The notes: a model not told the origin generated them from the letters alone. Counted from the first letter of the stretch, positions 44,955 through 53,427 are shown. The stretch is 64,000 nt of DNA from Flavobacteriaceae bacterium UBA3339 (GCA_002360925.1 DERN01000014.1:107524-171523); one strand, 5' to 3'. Made by a program: numbers and translations.

Positions 44955-44995
44955 AAAACCTATGACTAATTGAAAGTCATAGGTTTTTTGTTTTT
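44955..44995 (+). terminator. second hairpin downstream of tRNA-Tyr
   Basis: AAAACCTATGACT pairs with AGTCATAGGTTTT (one A bulge region in the loop), followed by TTGTTTTT. Confidence 0.75.
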
Positions 44996-45041
44996 ACATC
45001 AATAAGCCCATAATTTTCAAAATTGCGCATAATTTTTATGG

Positions 45042-45088
45042 CAAATTCATGGCACTTTTATTTTTTTTAAAAAAGTGCCACGAATTTG
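45042..45088. repeat. 18-bp inverted repeat upstream of the integrase gene
   Basis: Arms 45042-45059 and 45071-45088 are reverse complements with one mismatch (core TGGCACTTTT / AAAAGTGCCA). The 6-mer ATGGCA also occurs at 45038-45043. Candidate recombinase-binding or attachment region, or a hairpin controlling the integrase. The rest of 44996-45183 has no gene. Confidence 0.5.
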
Positions 45089-45183
45089 AAAGAAAATCTA
45101 GTAATGGCAAGGGGTTAACGAGGTTTACATCTTGATTTACGAGCATTTTAATTCGACATTTATTAATCCAAAAAAGTTGAATT

Positions 45184-46515
45184 ATGTTAGAGAAAAGCTT
45201 TTCAATTAATTTCTTTTTAAAAATGAATAAAAAGAAGGTAGATTTAAGGTATGTGTATTTAAGAATTACGGTTGATGGTATCCCGAGAGAAACTTCTATT
45301 TGTCACAAATGGGACATTAAACGTTGGGACCAAAAGTTAGAACGCGCGATTGGAACTAAAGAAGACGCTAAAGTGCTCAATCATCTTCTAGAATCGATTG
45401 TTATTAATATCAATACTTATAAACTTGAATTAATACATAAAAGAGAAACGATTACTTCTCAAATTCTAATGGATCATGTTCAAGGTAAAGTTGCAAGTAA
45501 AACAAAAGTTTTAGAAGAATTCCAACGACATAATGATGAAATGTTTGAACTTATTCCCAAAGAATATGCAAAAAGTACGTATGATCGTTACGTTACAGCA
45601 AAATCACATGTAAATGATTACATAAAACATAGATATAATAAAAATGATATAGAATTTAGAGAATTGAACTATGATTTTATAATCAATTATGAGCATTATT
45701 TAAAAACAGTTCGAAATTGTTCTAACAATACATCAATAAAATACATTTCTAATTTTAAAAAGATTGTCTTACGTGCCATTGCAAAAGATATCATTTCTTC
45801 CAATCCTTTTGTTCGATATAAACCCAAAAAAAACAAGGTAGATAAAAAGCCACTTAGTTTAAAGGAAATTACTCTGATCGAAAATAAAGAATTTAAAACA
45901 GATCGATTATCTATAATTCGTGATATTTTTATTTTTCAATGTTATACAGGATTATCATACGTAGATGTTAAAGAGCTCAAAAAAATAGATTTAACAGAAA
46001 GCAACGATGGAATTATTTGGATTAAAACTAAACGCCAAAAAACTAACTCTAACATCTCAATACCTTTATTACCTAAAGCTATAGAAATCGTTCGGAAATA
46101 TGAAAACGATGACAAATGCCTTACAACAAATAAAGTGTTACCTGTCCGCTCAAATCAAAAAATGAATGAATACTTAAAGGAAATAGCTTCTTTATGTGGA
46201 ATTTCTGCAGATTTAAACACGCACAAAGCAAGAAGAACCTTTGCAAGCACTATAACTCTTGCAAACGGTGTTCCTATTCATGTAGTTAAAGAAATGTTAG
46301 GTCACCATTCTGTTAAACAAACCGAGGAATATGCATTAACAGAAGAAGAAGCCATAGGAAAAGAAATGAAAACTCTCACGCAAAAGCTCGAAAATATCTC
46401 ATTAGGACCTAGCAATACAAGTGTTAGGAAGAATTTGCTAGAAAATCTAAATAAAATTAATCTTGATGATGATAAACTAAATCTTTTAAACGAAATAATA
46501 ACAAAACTACTCTAA
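45184..46515 (+). CDS. tyrosine recombinase / integrase of a mobile element
   Basis: 443 residues. N-terminal arm-binding domain (FSINFFLKMNKKKVDLRYVYLRITVDG), SAM-like core-binding domain (about 105-205), catalytic domain after 225. Catalytic residues: H347-K-A-R350, H374 (GHHS) and nucleophile Y383 (EEYAL). The first catalytic Arg position reads TGLSYVD (S258), as in several Bacteroidota integrases such as that of CTnDOT, where the first Arg is also replaced. Complete and probably active. It lies 312 bases after tRNA-Tyr and marks the left side of an accessory region. Confidence 0.9.
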   Translation: MLEKSFSINFFLKMNKKKVDLRYVYLRITVDGIPRETSICHKWDIKRWDQKLERAIGTKEDAKVLNHLLESIVININTYKLELIHKRETITSQILMDHVQGKVASKTKVLEEFQRHNDEMFELIPKEYAKSTYDRYVTAKSHVNDYIKHRYNKNDIEFRELNYDFIINYEHYLKTVRNCSNNTSIKYISNFKKIVLRAIAKDIISSNPFVRYKPKKNKVDKKPLSLKEITLIENKEFKTDRLSIIRDIFIFQCYTGLSYVDVKELKKIDLTESNDGIIWIKTKRQKTNSNISIPLLPKAIEIVRKYENDDKCLTTNKVLPVRSNQKMNEYLKEIASLCGISADLNTHKARRTFASTITLANGVPIHVVKEMLGHHSVKQTEEYALTEEEAIGKEMKTLTQKLENISLGPSNTSVRKNLLENLNKINLDDDKLNLLNEIITKLL

Positions 46516-46545
46516 TTATTAATTTTCTATTTTCTGATATATAAT

Positions 46546-46581
46546 AAGAGATTACCCTTAATAAAAAGGGGAATCTCTTTA
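46546..46581. terminator. bidirectional terminator between the integrase gene and cphA
   Basis: AAGAGATTaCCC pairs with GGGGAATCTCTT with one mismatch around ten bases. Confidence 0.7.
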
Positions 46582-46596
46582 TTCATTTAATTTAAT

Positions 46597-49215
46597 TTAT
46601 TTTTCAGCTATTTCATTCTCTTTATATTGCTGGACGATTTCAATTGCATTTTCAACTACATCAGTAAGAGCTACGATAAAATCATTATTGCCTGCAATAT
46701 CTATAGCATGCTTTATAGCTTCAATTTCTTTAGGTATTACTTCAAAAGATACATCTTTTTTCACCTGATGCATTCCTCTTAGCAAAAGCTCTACAATTTC
46801 AGGAGCCGTACGTCCTCGTAAATGTCGTTCCTGTCTAATGATAATATAATCAAACATTTCCGCGGCTAGTTCTCCACATTTTATAATATCTTCATTTCGA
46901 CGGTCCCCTACCCCTGCGATAATGCCAATTTTACGATTAGCCTCCACTTGTTTCAACATTTCACCGATAGCTTTATATCCTGCGGGATTGTGTGCAAAAT
47001 CTATCATAACTTTGAAATTTTGAAATTCAAAAATATTTATTCTTCCAGGAGTAAATTTTGGACCAGGAACAAACTGTTTTACAGCTGACTGAATTATTTC
47101 GACAGATATACCTTGCAAGTAACAAGCGAGTATTGCGGCTAAAATATTTTGTACCATAAAAGAAGCGGTACCATCAATAGACAAGGGAATATCTTCTATT
47201 TTGCTTATTCTTACGTTCTGTCCTTTATCTCTTATGCTTAAATATCCATTTTCACAAAAAGCTAATACCGTATCTTCAAAAGCTAGTTCATTTTCAATGA
47301 TTACGTTCTGATTAAGGAAAAAATACGCTTTATTACAATCTAACTGCTTTGCTACTTTCATGCAGTAGCTATCTTCTGCATTTAGAATAGCCCATCCACT
47401 GGTTTTAACACTTTCTACCACAACCGCTTTAACTTTTGAAAGATCTTCCAGTGTATTAATTTCATTCATCCCTAAGTGATCATTAGTAATATTGGTTACG
47501 ATTCCAATATCACAATTTTTAAAACCGAGCCCCTCTCTTATAATACCGCCTCTTGCTGTTTCTAACACAGCAAAATTTACTGTTGGGTCTTTTAGAACAT
47601 ATTTAGCGCTTAAAGGTCCGGTGGTATCTCCTTTTTCCAACATTTTACCATGTATATATATTCCATCTGATGTTGTAAGACCTACCTTGAAACCTGCTTT
47701 CTCTGCAATGAAAGCTATTAATCTTGAAGTAGTAGTTTTACCATTTGTTCCGGTTACAGAAATTATAGGAATTGAAAACTGGTTCTCTTCAGGAAAAAGC
47801 ATTTTTACGACAGCTTCACCCACTTCACGCCTGGATCCTACTGTTGGTGACAAGTGCATTCTGAATCCAGGTGCTGCATTAACTTCCAAAACGGCACCTC
47901 CAGTTTCTTTTAATGATTTTGTTATATCAGTTGAGATAAGATCAACACCACATATATCCATTCCCATTACATAAGAAATTCTTTCGGCTATAAATTTAAT
48001 ATCACAATGGATAATATCAGTAACATCAATTGCGGTCCCTCCCGTACTTAAATTAGCTCCTGATTTAAGGAAAATGTATTTTCCTCTCTCAGGAATTGAA
48101 TTCAGTGAAAATCCTTCTTTTGAAAGTAAGTAAACAGATTCTTCGTCGATCTTTATTTTAGTAAGCATTTTTTCATGACCTTTTCCTCTTAATGGATCAG
48201 TATTTACCAATTCTACTAATTCAATCACTGTGTGAATACCATCCCCGACAATATGTGCAGGAATCCTTTTAGCCGCTGCTACTACTTTATGGTCAATAAT
48301 AAGAATTCTATAATCTTCACCTTCAATAAAACGCTCAAATATAACGTCTTTGCTGTATTTTTGAGCTTTTACGAAAGCCAATTCAACTTCTTGTCTTGTT
48401 TTTAAATTTACACAAGCACCTTTACCCTGATGTCCGTCTAAGGGTTTTACAGCCATCGGAAATCCAACTTCACGTATTGCTTGTTCGATTCCTTCAGATG
48501 ATGCACAACATATACCAAATGGAACGGGAATAGAAGCATTCTGAAGAATTTCTTTTGTAATCTGTTTATTACCAGCGGATTCTACAGCTATGTATCCCGT
48601 CTTATTTGTGATTGTTGCTTCTATAACTTTTTGATTAGCGCCATATCCTAATTGTACAAGAGATCGATTGTTTTTTCTATAAAATGGAATCCCTCTTTTT
48701 ATTGCTGCATCTACTATGCTTTGAGTAGAAGGCCCTAACCGATTGTTTTCATATAGCCGCTTCATCTCTACTAAATCAGGTTCTAAATTGTAGTGCGTTC
48801 CTTCTATTAATGCTTCAGCAATTTTTACAGCTGTTTTTGCCGCATATACACCTACTTCTTCATCTATATAATTAAATACAACGTGATAAACTCCTTTATT
48901 GTATGTTTCACGTGTTCTTCCAAACCCAGTGTCCATTCCCGCTAAAGTCTGAATTTCCAACGCAATATGTTCAATCACGTGTCCCATCCATGTCCCTTCC
49001 TTTATTCTTATGAAAAAGCCCCCTGGAACTCCTTCAGAACATCGATGAGAATACAAACTGGGCAAAAGCAGCTTTATTCTTTCATAAAATCCACTAATTT
49101 TATTTGTCGGAAAATGCTCTATCTCCTCCAAATCTAGAATCATATGAATTAACAACTCTCTGCGAATACTCCAAATATTTGGACCTCTTAAAACGTTGAT
49201 CTTTTTAATTTTCAT
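46597..49215 (-). CDS. cphA: cyanophycin synthetase
   Basis: Makes the Asp-Arg storage polymer cyanophycin from aspartate, arginine and ATP. 872 residues, full CphA1 length: N domain (1-160) starting MKIKKINVLRGPNIWS; ATP-grasp G domain with PMAVKPLDGHQGKGACVNL (253-271); Mur-ligase-like M domain with P-loop GTNGKTTT (489-496), ETARGGIIREG (552-562) and NITNDHLGM (575-583). H79-x-x-E82-H83 in the N domain matches the metallo-hydrolase-like site reported in some CphA1 enzymes to trim primers. Divergent from cyanophycinase, so synthesis and breakdown genes share one control region. Confidence 0.95.
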   Translation of the reverse strand: MKIKKINVLRGPNIWSIRRELLIHMILDLEEIEHFPTNKISGFYERIKLLLPSLYSHRCSEGVPGGFFIRIKEGTWMGHVIEHIALEIQTLAGMDTGFGRTRETYNKGVYHVVFNYIDEEVGVYAAKTAVKIAEALIEGTHYNLEPDLVEMKRLYENNRLGPSTQSIVDAAIKRGIPFYRKNNRSLVQLGYGANQKVIEATITNKTGYIAVESAGNKQITKEILQNASIPVPFGICCASSEGIEQAIREVGFPMAVKPLDGHQGKGACVNLKTRQEVELAFVKAQKYSKDVIFERFIEGEDYRILIIDHKVVAAAKRIPAHIVGDGIHTVIELVELVNTDPLRGKGHEKMLTKIKIDEESVYLLSKEGFSLNSIPERGKYIFLKSGANLSTGGTAIDVTDIIHCDIKFIAERISYVMGMDICGVDLISTDITKSLKETGGAVLEVNAAPGFRMHLSPTVGSRREVGEAVVKMLFPEENQFSIPIISVTGTNGKTTTSRLIAFIAEKAGFKVGLTTSDGIYIHGKMLEKGDTTGPLSAKYVLKDPTVNFAVLETARGGIIREGLGFKNCDIGIVTNITNDHLGMNEINTLEDLSKVKAVVVESVKTSGWAILNAEDSYCMKVAKQLDCNKAYFFLNQNVIIENELAFEDTVLAFCENGYLSIRDKGQNVRISKIEDIPLSIDGTASFMVQNILAAILACYLQGISVEIIQSAVKQFVPGPKFTPGRINIFEFQNFKVMIDFAHNPAGYKAIGEMLKQVEANRKIGIIAGVGDRRNEDIIKCGELAAEMFDYIIIRQERHLRGRTAPEIVELLLRGMHQVKKDVSFEVIPKEIEAIKHAIDIAGNNDFIVALTDVVENAIEIVQQYKENEIAEK

Positions 49216-49275
49216 ATTTTTTATTTTGAATTTACCAATAATTTACTGCGCTGACAATTTTTTTAACTTATTAAT

Positions 49276-49293
49276 ATTCAATTATTATTGAAT
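49276..49293. promoter_or_regulatory. dyad in the cphA-cphB divergent promoter region
   Basis: ATTCAAT-TATT-ATTGAAT, a perfect 7-bp dyad in the 118-base gap between cphA and cphB, a natural place for an operator acting on both. A/T-rich surroundings mean it could be chance. Confidence 0.35.
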
Positions 49294-49333
49294 TCGATTT
49301 GTTTTTTTTTGTAATTTAAAAGAATAAAAAACT

Positions 49334-50224
49334 ATGAGTATAAAAGGGAAATTAATTATTGTCGGGGGTGCTATCAACATCGGTGAAAATGCTATAAGTC
49401 CCTCCGGAATGAAAAGTACCAGCCAAGATTTCTTTTTTGAGAATGGAATTCTCAAAAGAATACTAGAGGCCTCTAAACTGGGGCAACAGTCGCGCATCGA
49501 AATTATTACCACAGCATCCCAAATGCCAACTGAAGCCGCCAAGACTTACATTAATGCATTTTCACTGCTTGGTGCAAAAAATGTATCTCACCTTCCAATT
49601 GAAAATAGAAAAGATGCTGTTGATTCAGATCATATAAAAAGGCTTCAGTCAGCAGATGTCGTATTGTTTACCGGAGGAGATCAACTTAGATTAACTTCAA
49701 CCTTAGGCGGTACCTTATTTCATCAGACTCTTCTACAAAAATATTACCATGAAGAATTCATCTATGCCGGGACATCTGCAGGTGCCGCGGCAGCTTCTTC
49801 TAGTATGATTTATGAAGGCGAAAGTTCCAACGCTCTATTGAAAGGCTCTGTTGAAATTAATAGTGGTTTAGGACTAATTGATTCCATTATTGTAGATACA
49901 CATTTTATCCATAGAGGAAGAATAGGTCGACTTTTTCAAGCTGTGGTAGGAAATCCAATGAAAATAGGAATAGGGTTGGGTGAAGATACCGGCTTGTTAA
50001 TTGAAAACAATAATAAGATGACAGCGATCGGATCCGGTAATGTTATTCTAGTTGACGGACGGGAGATACTAGATACTAGTCTTACGCAAGTAGCCATTGG
50101 GCAACCTATTTCAATCAGCCATCTAATATCGCATGTAATGACACGAAACGACATTTTTTATCTAGATGAAAATAAGATTGTAATTAAAGATTCGCAGTAT
50201 AAACAAAAAAACGAAAAATCATGA
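49334..50224 (+). CDS. cphB: cyanophycinase
   Basis: Serine exopeptidase (family S51) that cuts cyanophycin to beta-Asp-Arg dipeptides. 296 residues: GKLIIVGGAINIGE start, TGGDQLRL oxyanion region, nucleophile S148 in YAGTSAGAAAAS, and VDTHFIHRGRIGRL, the conserved His/Arg stretch. No signal peptide, so intracellular. Overlaps the next gene by four bases (ATGA), implying translational coupling. Confidence 0.95.
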   Translation: MSIKGKLIIVGGAINIGENAISPSGMKSTSQDFFFENGILKRILEASKLGQQSRIEIITTASQMPTEAAKTYINAFSLLGAKNVSHLPIENRKDAVDSDHIKRLQSADVVLFTGGDQLRLTSTLGGTLFHQTLLQKYYHEEFIYAGTSAGAAAASSSMIYEGESSNALLKGSVEINSGLGLIDSIIVDTHFIHRGRIGRLFQAVVGNPMKIGIGLGEDTGLLIENNNKMTAIGSGNVILVDGREILDTSLTQVAIGQPISISHLISHVMTRNDIFYLDENKIVIKDSQYKQKNEKS

Positions 50225-51063
50225 AAATTATCATACACGGTGGTTTTTTTTCTGAGTCAGCAACAAATCACACAACAAAGATTCAAAAACAAGCTGCTCT
50301 GAAAGAGATCGTAACAAAGGGTTTTAATTTTATGCACGATCATACGGCTTTAGAAACGGTAATTTACACCGTTGGGCTTTTGGAAGATAATCCTTTATTT
50401 AATGCTGGAACAGGTTCCCAAATTCAATCAGATGGATCCATAAGAATGAGTGCCGCGATAGCAGACGGACAAAATTTAAATTTTGCGGGAGTTATGAATA
50501 TTCAAAAAGTAAAAAATCCCATAAGAGTAGCTGAACAATTACTCCCGCTACAGGATAAAGTTTTGTGCGATTCCGGAGCTACCCTATTCGCCCGAAGGAA
50601 AGGTTTTGAATTTTATGATCCTGAAACAGTTGAAAGAAAAAAAGAGTATCAAGAAAAAATAAAAAACAAACCTATTAGTACGGTTGGATGCGTTTGTTTT
50701 GATGTTAATGGTCAAATTGCAGCAGCAACTTCAACAGGAGGAAAAGGATTCGAAACCGTTGGAAGGATATCTGACTCTGCTACTGTTGCAGGAACTTATG
50801 CTAATTCGTTTTGTGGTGTCAGTATTACGGGTGTGGGAGAAGATATAGTTCGTGTTGCGTTAGCAAGTAAAATTGTCACTCGTGTCACAGATGGAATGCC
50901 CATCGAGGAAGCCTTTAAAAAATCTTTCAAAGAGTTATCTTCTATCGATGGTTTTGCCGGAGCTATATCAATAGATTATCTGGGTAATATTTACCATTAC
51001 GAATCGCATCCAACAATGACTTTTTCTTCTTTTGACGGACAACATTATACTATATTTTCTTAA
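50221..51063 (+). CDS. isoaspartyl peptidase / plant-type L-asparaginase-like Ntn hydrolase
   Basis: 280 residues. Family landmarks: IIIHGG start, PLFNAGTGSQIQSDGSI, nucleophile T154 in PISTVGCVCFD, AAATSTGGKGFETVGRISDSATVAGTYA, and GVGEDIVR. It would cleave the beta-Asp-Arg released by cyanophycinase to aspartate and arginine, completing the pathway. Odd point: the residue before the catalytic Thr is Ser, while family members usually have Gly or Asp at the autocleavage site, and the linker before it is short. Coupled to cphB. Confidence 0.87.
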   Translation: MKIIIHGGFFSESATNHTTKIQKQAALKEIVTKGFNFMHDHTALETVIYTVGLLEDNPLFNAGTGSQIQSDGSIRMSAAIADGQNLNFAGVMNIQKVKNPIRVAEQLLPLQDKVLCDSGATLFARRKGFEFYDPETVERKKEYQEKIKNKPISTVGCVCFDVNGQIAAATSTGGKGFETVGRISDSATVAGTYANSFCGVSITGVGEDIVRVALASKIVTRVTDGMPIEEAFKKSFKELSSIDGFAGAISIDYLGNIYHYESHPTMTFSSFDGQHYTIFS

Positions 51064-51117
51064 TCTAAATCACTCCTCTTTAATTACATTCTTGAAAAGA
51101 AGAAAAAACCTAATCAT

Positions 51118-51804
51118 ATGTTTATGGAAATAGAAAAATTCTTTTATGGTGAAGATGGTATTCATTTTATACCAGAAATTGTGATAAGAACTATTATTAT
51201 GTTCCTGATAATTCTTGTTTTTTTGAGGTTAATAGGAAAAAGAGGCGTAAAACAACTTTCTGTATTTGAACTTGTCGTAATTATAGGACTTGGATCGGCA
51301 GCCGGAGATCCTATGATATATAAAGAAATTGGAGTCATAACTACTTTAACAGCTTTTACGATAATACTTATATGTTATAAAATTCTAACAAATTTAGTTT
51401 TTAGATATAAACCGATGGAACATTTGGTAGAGGGCAAACCTATTACTATTATTAAGGATGGACTATTCGAAATCAATAATTTTAAAAAAGAAACTTTAAG
51501 TAAAGATGAATTCTTTATGGAATTAAGGCTTAAAGGAATTTATCATTTGGGGCAAGTTTCATGTGCTATTTTGGAAATATCTGGAGAAATAAGTGTATAT
51601 TATTTTGACGACGAGGAAATTAAACACGGTTTACCCATTTTACCTGAGTATGAGACCAAAATTGTTTATAAACCATCTGCTGAAGAGTTTTATTCTTGCT
51701 TATTTTGCGGTTTTACATTAAATTTTTTAGCAGAAACCAGCTGCCATTGTCCTCGTTGCAAAAAGAATGAATGGCTTCTTTCGAGTAATATTAAAAGGAA
51801 ATAA
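51118..51804 (+). CDS. YetF-like DUF421 membrane protein with C-terminal zinc ribbon
   Basis: 228 residues: three N-terminal helices (22-39, 46-62, 72-92), then the soluble DUF421 domain (GKPITIIKDGLFEINNFKKETLSKDEFFMELRLKGIYHLGQV...). In the last 40 residues C194-x2-C197 and C211-x2-C214 form a probable zinc ribbon (CLFCGFTL...HCPRCKKNEW), not part of ordinary DUF421 proteins. Related proteins of Bacillus are membrane proteins made in sporulation or stress. 54 bases after the peptidase gene; may be in the same transcript. Confidence 0.82.
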   Translation: MFMEIEKFFYGEDGIHFIPEIVIRTIIMFLIILVFLRLIGKRGVKQLSVFELVVIIGLGSAAGDPMIYKEIGVITTLTAFTIILICYKILTNLVFRYKPMEHLVEGKPITIIKDGLFEINNFKKETLSKDEFFMELRLKGIYHLGQVSCAILEISGEISVYYFDDEEIKHGLPILPEYETKIVYKPSAEEFYSCLFCGFTLNFLAETSCHCPRCKKNEWLLSSNIKRK

Positions 51805-51859
51805 TGAAACTTATCTTTATGATATGTATTGCTAAAAGCTTTTAGTTTGTATACATAAT

Positions 51860-51890
51860 AACAAAGCCTTAAAAAATTTAAGGCTTTGTT
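51860..51890. terminator. bidirectional terminator
   Basis: AACAAAGCCTTAAA pairs with TTTAAGGCTTTGTT around three A, between the DUF421 gene (+) and dps (-). Confidence 0.85.
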
Positions 51891-51895
51891 ATTTA

Positions 51896-52369
51896 TTATA
51901 GATACCTTCTCAGGGTCCATGCCATCATTTCATGCTGTTGCATCAATCCTGTAAGAAAATCTGACGTTCCTTGATCACTGTATTTCTCTTCAGATTCTTC
52001 TACTCCTACTCGTAAATTTCGTATAATTGTTTCATGATCCGCCAGTAATTCTTTTATCATATCCAGATTATTTGCTGGATTTTTCCCAGGTGCTTCTTTT
52101 AAGGAAGAGCTTTTAGCGAATTCACTTGTAGTTCCAATTGCCATACCTCCTAATTGACTTACGCGTTCTGCAATCTCATCAATTGCTTTTTGGACTTGTT
52201 CATAATGGTTTTCGAAAAGCTTATGTAATTCCATAAAATTATCACCTTGTACATTCCAATGATATTTTCGTAGCTTAAAGTAGAGAATGTGTGCATCTGC
52301 AAGACAATTGTTTAAAATTAAACATACTTCTTTCAAATTTTTCTTTGTGATTCCAATGTTTGGTTCCAT
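51896..52369 (-). CDS. dps: Dps-family DNA-protecting ferritin
   Basis: 157 residues. The inter-subunit ferroxidase site is complete with family spacing: H37, H49, D64 and E68 (KYHWNVQG...FMELHKLFENH...AIDEIAERV). Stores iron using peroxide and shields DNA in starvation and oxidative stress. No basic N-terminal tail, so DNA binding by that route is doubtful. Single gene facing the DUF421 gene. Confidence 0.93.
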   Translation of the reverse strand: MEPNIGITKKNLKEVCLILNNCLADAHILYFKLRKYHWNVQGDNFMELHKLFENHYEQVQKAIDEIAERVSQLGGMAIGTTSEFAKSSSLKEAPGKNPANNLDMIKELLADHETIIRNLRVGVEESEEKYSDQGTSDFLTGLMQQHEMMAWTLRRYL

Positions 52370-52533
52370 AGCATATAAATTTATAGTTTATAATTAAAAA
52401 TACAAAATTTTAGGAATTAATGGTCGTCTATACTAAAAATAGCCCGTTATAATTCTTAAATTAATAAAAATTAAGTTAGTATGATTGAAGCAAAATTTGG
52501 ACCAGAAAAATCAAATCTCCCATGTTATTTTAC

Positions 52534-52671
52534 CTAAAAAATCAAATAAAATATTTTTTTTAGGAAACCAACAGTTAAAAAGATAATGCCTACTCCCGTA
52601 GGAATAAGCATTACCGAAAGAACTAAAGGTGAGAACGCGAAATATTTTTCACTTTCTCTTAGTTCTAATAA
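52534..52671 (-). pseudogene. possible remnant or small membrane ORF without ATG
   Basis: In the 323-base gap between dps and the lipoprotein gene, one minus-strand frame stays open for 45 codons and reads as a charged start (ELRESEKYFAF) followed by a hydrophobic stretch (SPLVLSVMLIPTGVGIIFL) and a basic end. No ATG or GTG start and a stop immediately upstream. Could be a decayed small membrane protein or chance. Nothing else is seen in the gap. Confidence 0.25.
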
Positions 52672-52692
52672 TTAACTAAATCAATACGATCA

Positions 52693-53076
52693 TTATTTAA
52701 AGCTTTGTTCTATTCTATTCAAGAAATCTTGAAATTCCACAGCCTCATCGGCAGGAACACGTTTTGTCAGCTCCACCCCTCTTTTTTGGTACTCATTCAG
52801 TTTGTCACCCAATTCTTTTAGTGCTTCTTTATCATGGTGGCTTGTTGCAACCGCATAATCATGAGCAAATGAGGCATATTCCAAAGCGAATTGATTTGCC
52901 TCTTTATATTTAAATGAAGGAACTTCTATTTCAATTGACTGTTCACTGTCATTTTGATCATCATGTACATTTTCTACTGGCGGATCCGCCATGGGTACTT
53001 GTTGTTGATTTTCTACCTTTTTACAAGAGAGTAATAGTAATGATGTAAGCAATAATGTATAAATATATTTTAACAT
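52693..53076 (-). CDS. small lipoprotein, unknown function
   Basis: 127 residues; leader MLKYIYTLLLTSLLLLSC. The mature part is an acidic linker (HDDQNDSEQSIEIE) then a helical domain (KEANQFALEYASFAHDYAVATSHHDKEALKELGDKLNEYQKRGVEL). No family recognised. Codes in the stress part of the accessory region, with a TTAGCCGG motif about 95 bases upstream. Confidence 0.6.
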   Translation of the reverse strand: MLKYIYTLLLTSLLLLSCKKVENQQQVPMADPPVENVHDDQNDSEQSIEIEVPSFKYKEANQFALEYASFAHDYAVATSHHDKEALKELGDKLNEYQKRGVELTKRVPADEAVEFQDFLNRIEQSFK

Positions 53077-53207
53077 ATCTTAAATTTTAACGTTATTTTT
53101 ATTTATGTATCCAATTTGATGCCAAGAATGTAATTATATAATTACATAGAATTAAATTCACTAAAACTTCTCCGGCTAAGATGCAGATATTCATAATATT
53201 AATATGA

Positions 53208-53239
53208 TTGTATAATAACTGCAAATAGTTATATATTTG
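53208..53239 (+). promoter_or_regulatory. promoter with no protein-coding gene downstream
   Basis: TTG (53208-53210), 21-base spacer, TATATTTG (53232-53239): the same elements and spacing as the tRNA-Arg promoter. The next coding gene rightwards is on the other strand, so it should serve an RNA gene. Confidence 0.6.
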
Positions 53240-53242
53240 CTT

Positions 53243-53427
53243 ATCTCACCTTTTTTAATTACTTGAAATCCCTCTTATAAAAGAAGACTTTATTGGTCCT
53301 CCGCTATGGTGGGGTTTTCTGCTAAAGAATATAGAAGGTGAGATGTTTATTTTCTGCGGAGGGCTTTTTAAACATCTCAATAGATTAGGTAATCGATATA
53401 TAGAACGCCACCTCTAAAGGTGGCGTT
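53243..53427 (+). ncRNA. candidate structured non-coding RNA of about 185 bases
   Basis: Starts just after a strong promoter and ends at a 10-bp hairpin. Perfect 10-bp stem P1: 53243-53252 with 53335-53344 (ATCTCACCTT/AAGGTGAGAT). Perfect 10-bp stem P2: 53340-53349 with 53369-53378 (GAGATGTTTA/TAAACATCTC); it shares five bases with P1, so they exclude each other. CCTCCGC (53298-53304) can pair with GCGGAGG (53356-53362) in the P2 loop, or form a local hairpin with GTGGGG. No ORF. Size and closing stem recall 6S RNA, but no known family was recognised. It accounts for most of the 488-base gap between genes. Confidence 0.45.
53404..53427 (+). terminator. hairpin at the end of the candidate RNA
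   Basis: AACGCCACCT pairs perfectly with AGGTGGCGTT around CTAA. The T run comes only 11 bases later, so termination may be weak or the hairpin may be part of the RNA. Confidence 0.5.

Noticed and set aside
47492..47974. 160-codon + strand frame opposite cphA
   Set aside because: cphA is complete and conserved on the minus strand.
52480..52536. 18-codon frame MIEAKFGPEKSNLPCYFT
   Set aside because: Too short, no context.
53243..53427. Riboswitch upstream of a coding gene
   Set aside because: The next gene rightwards is on the opposite strand, so the RNA would not be its leader.
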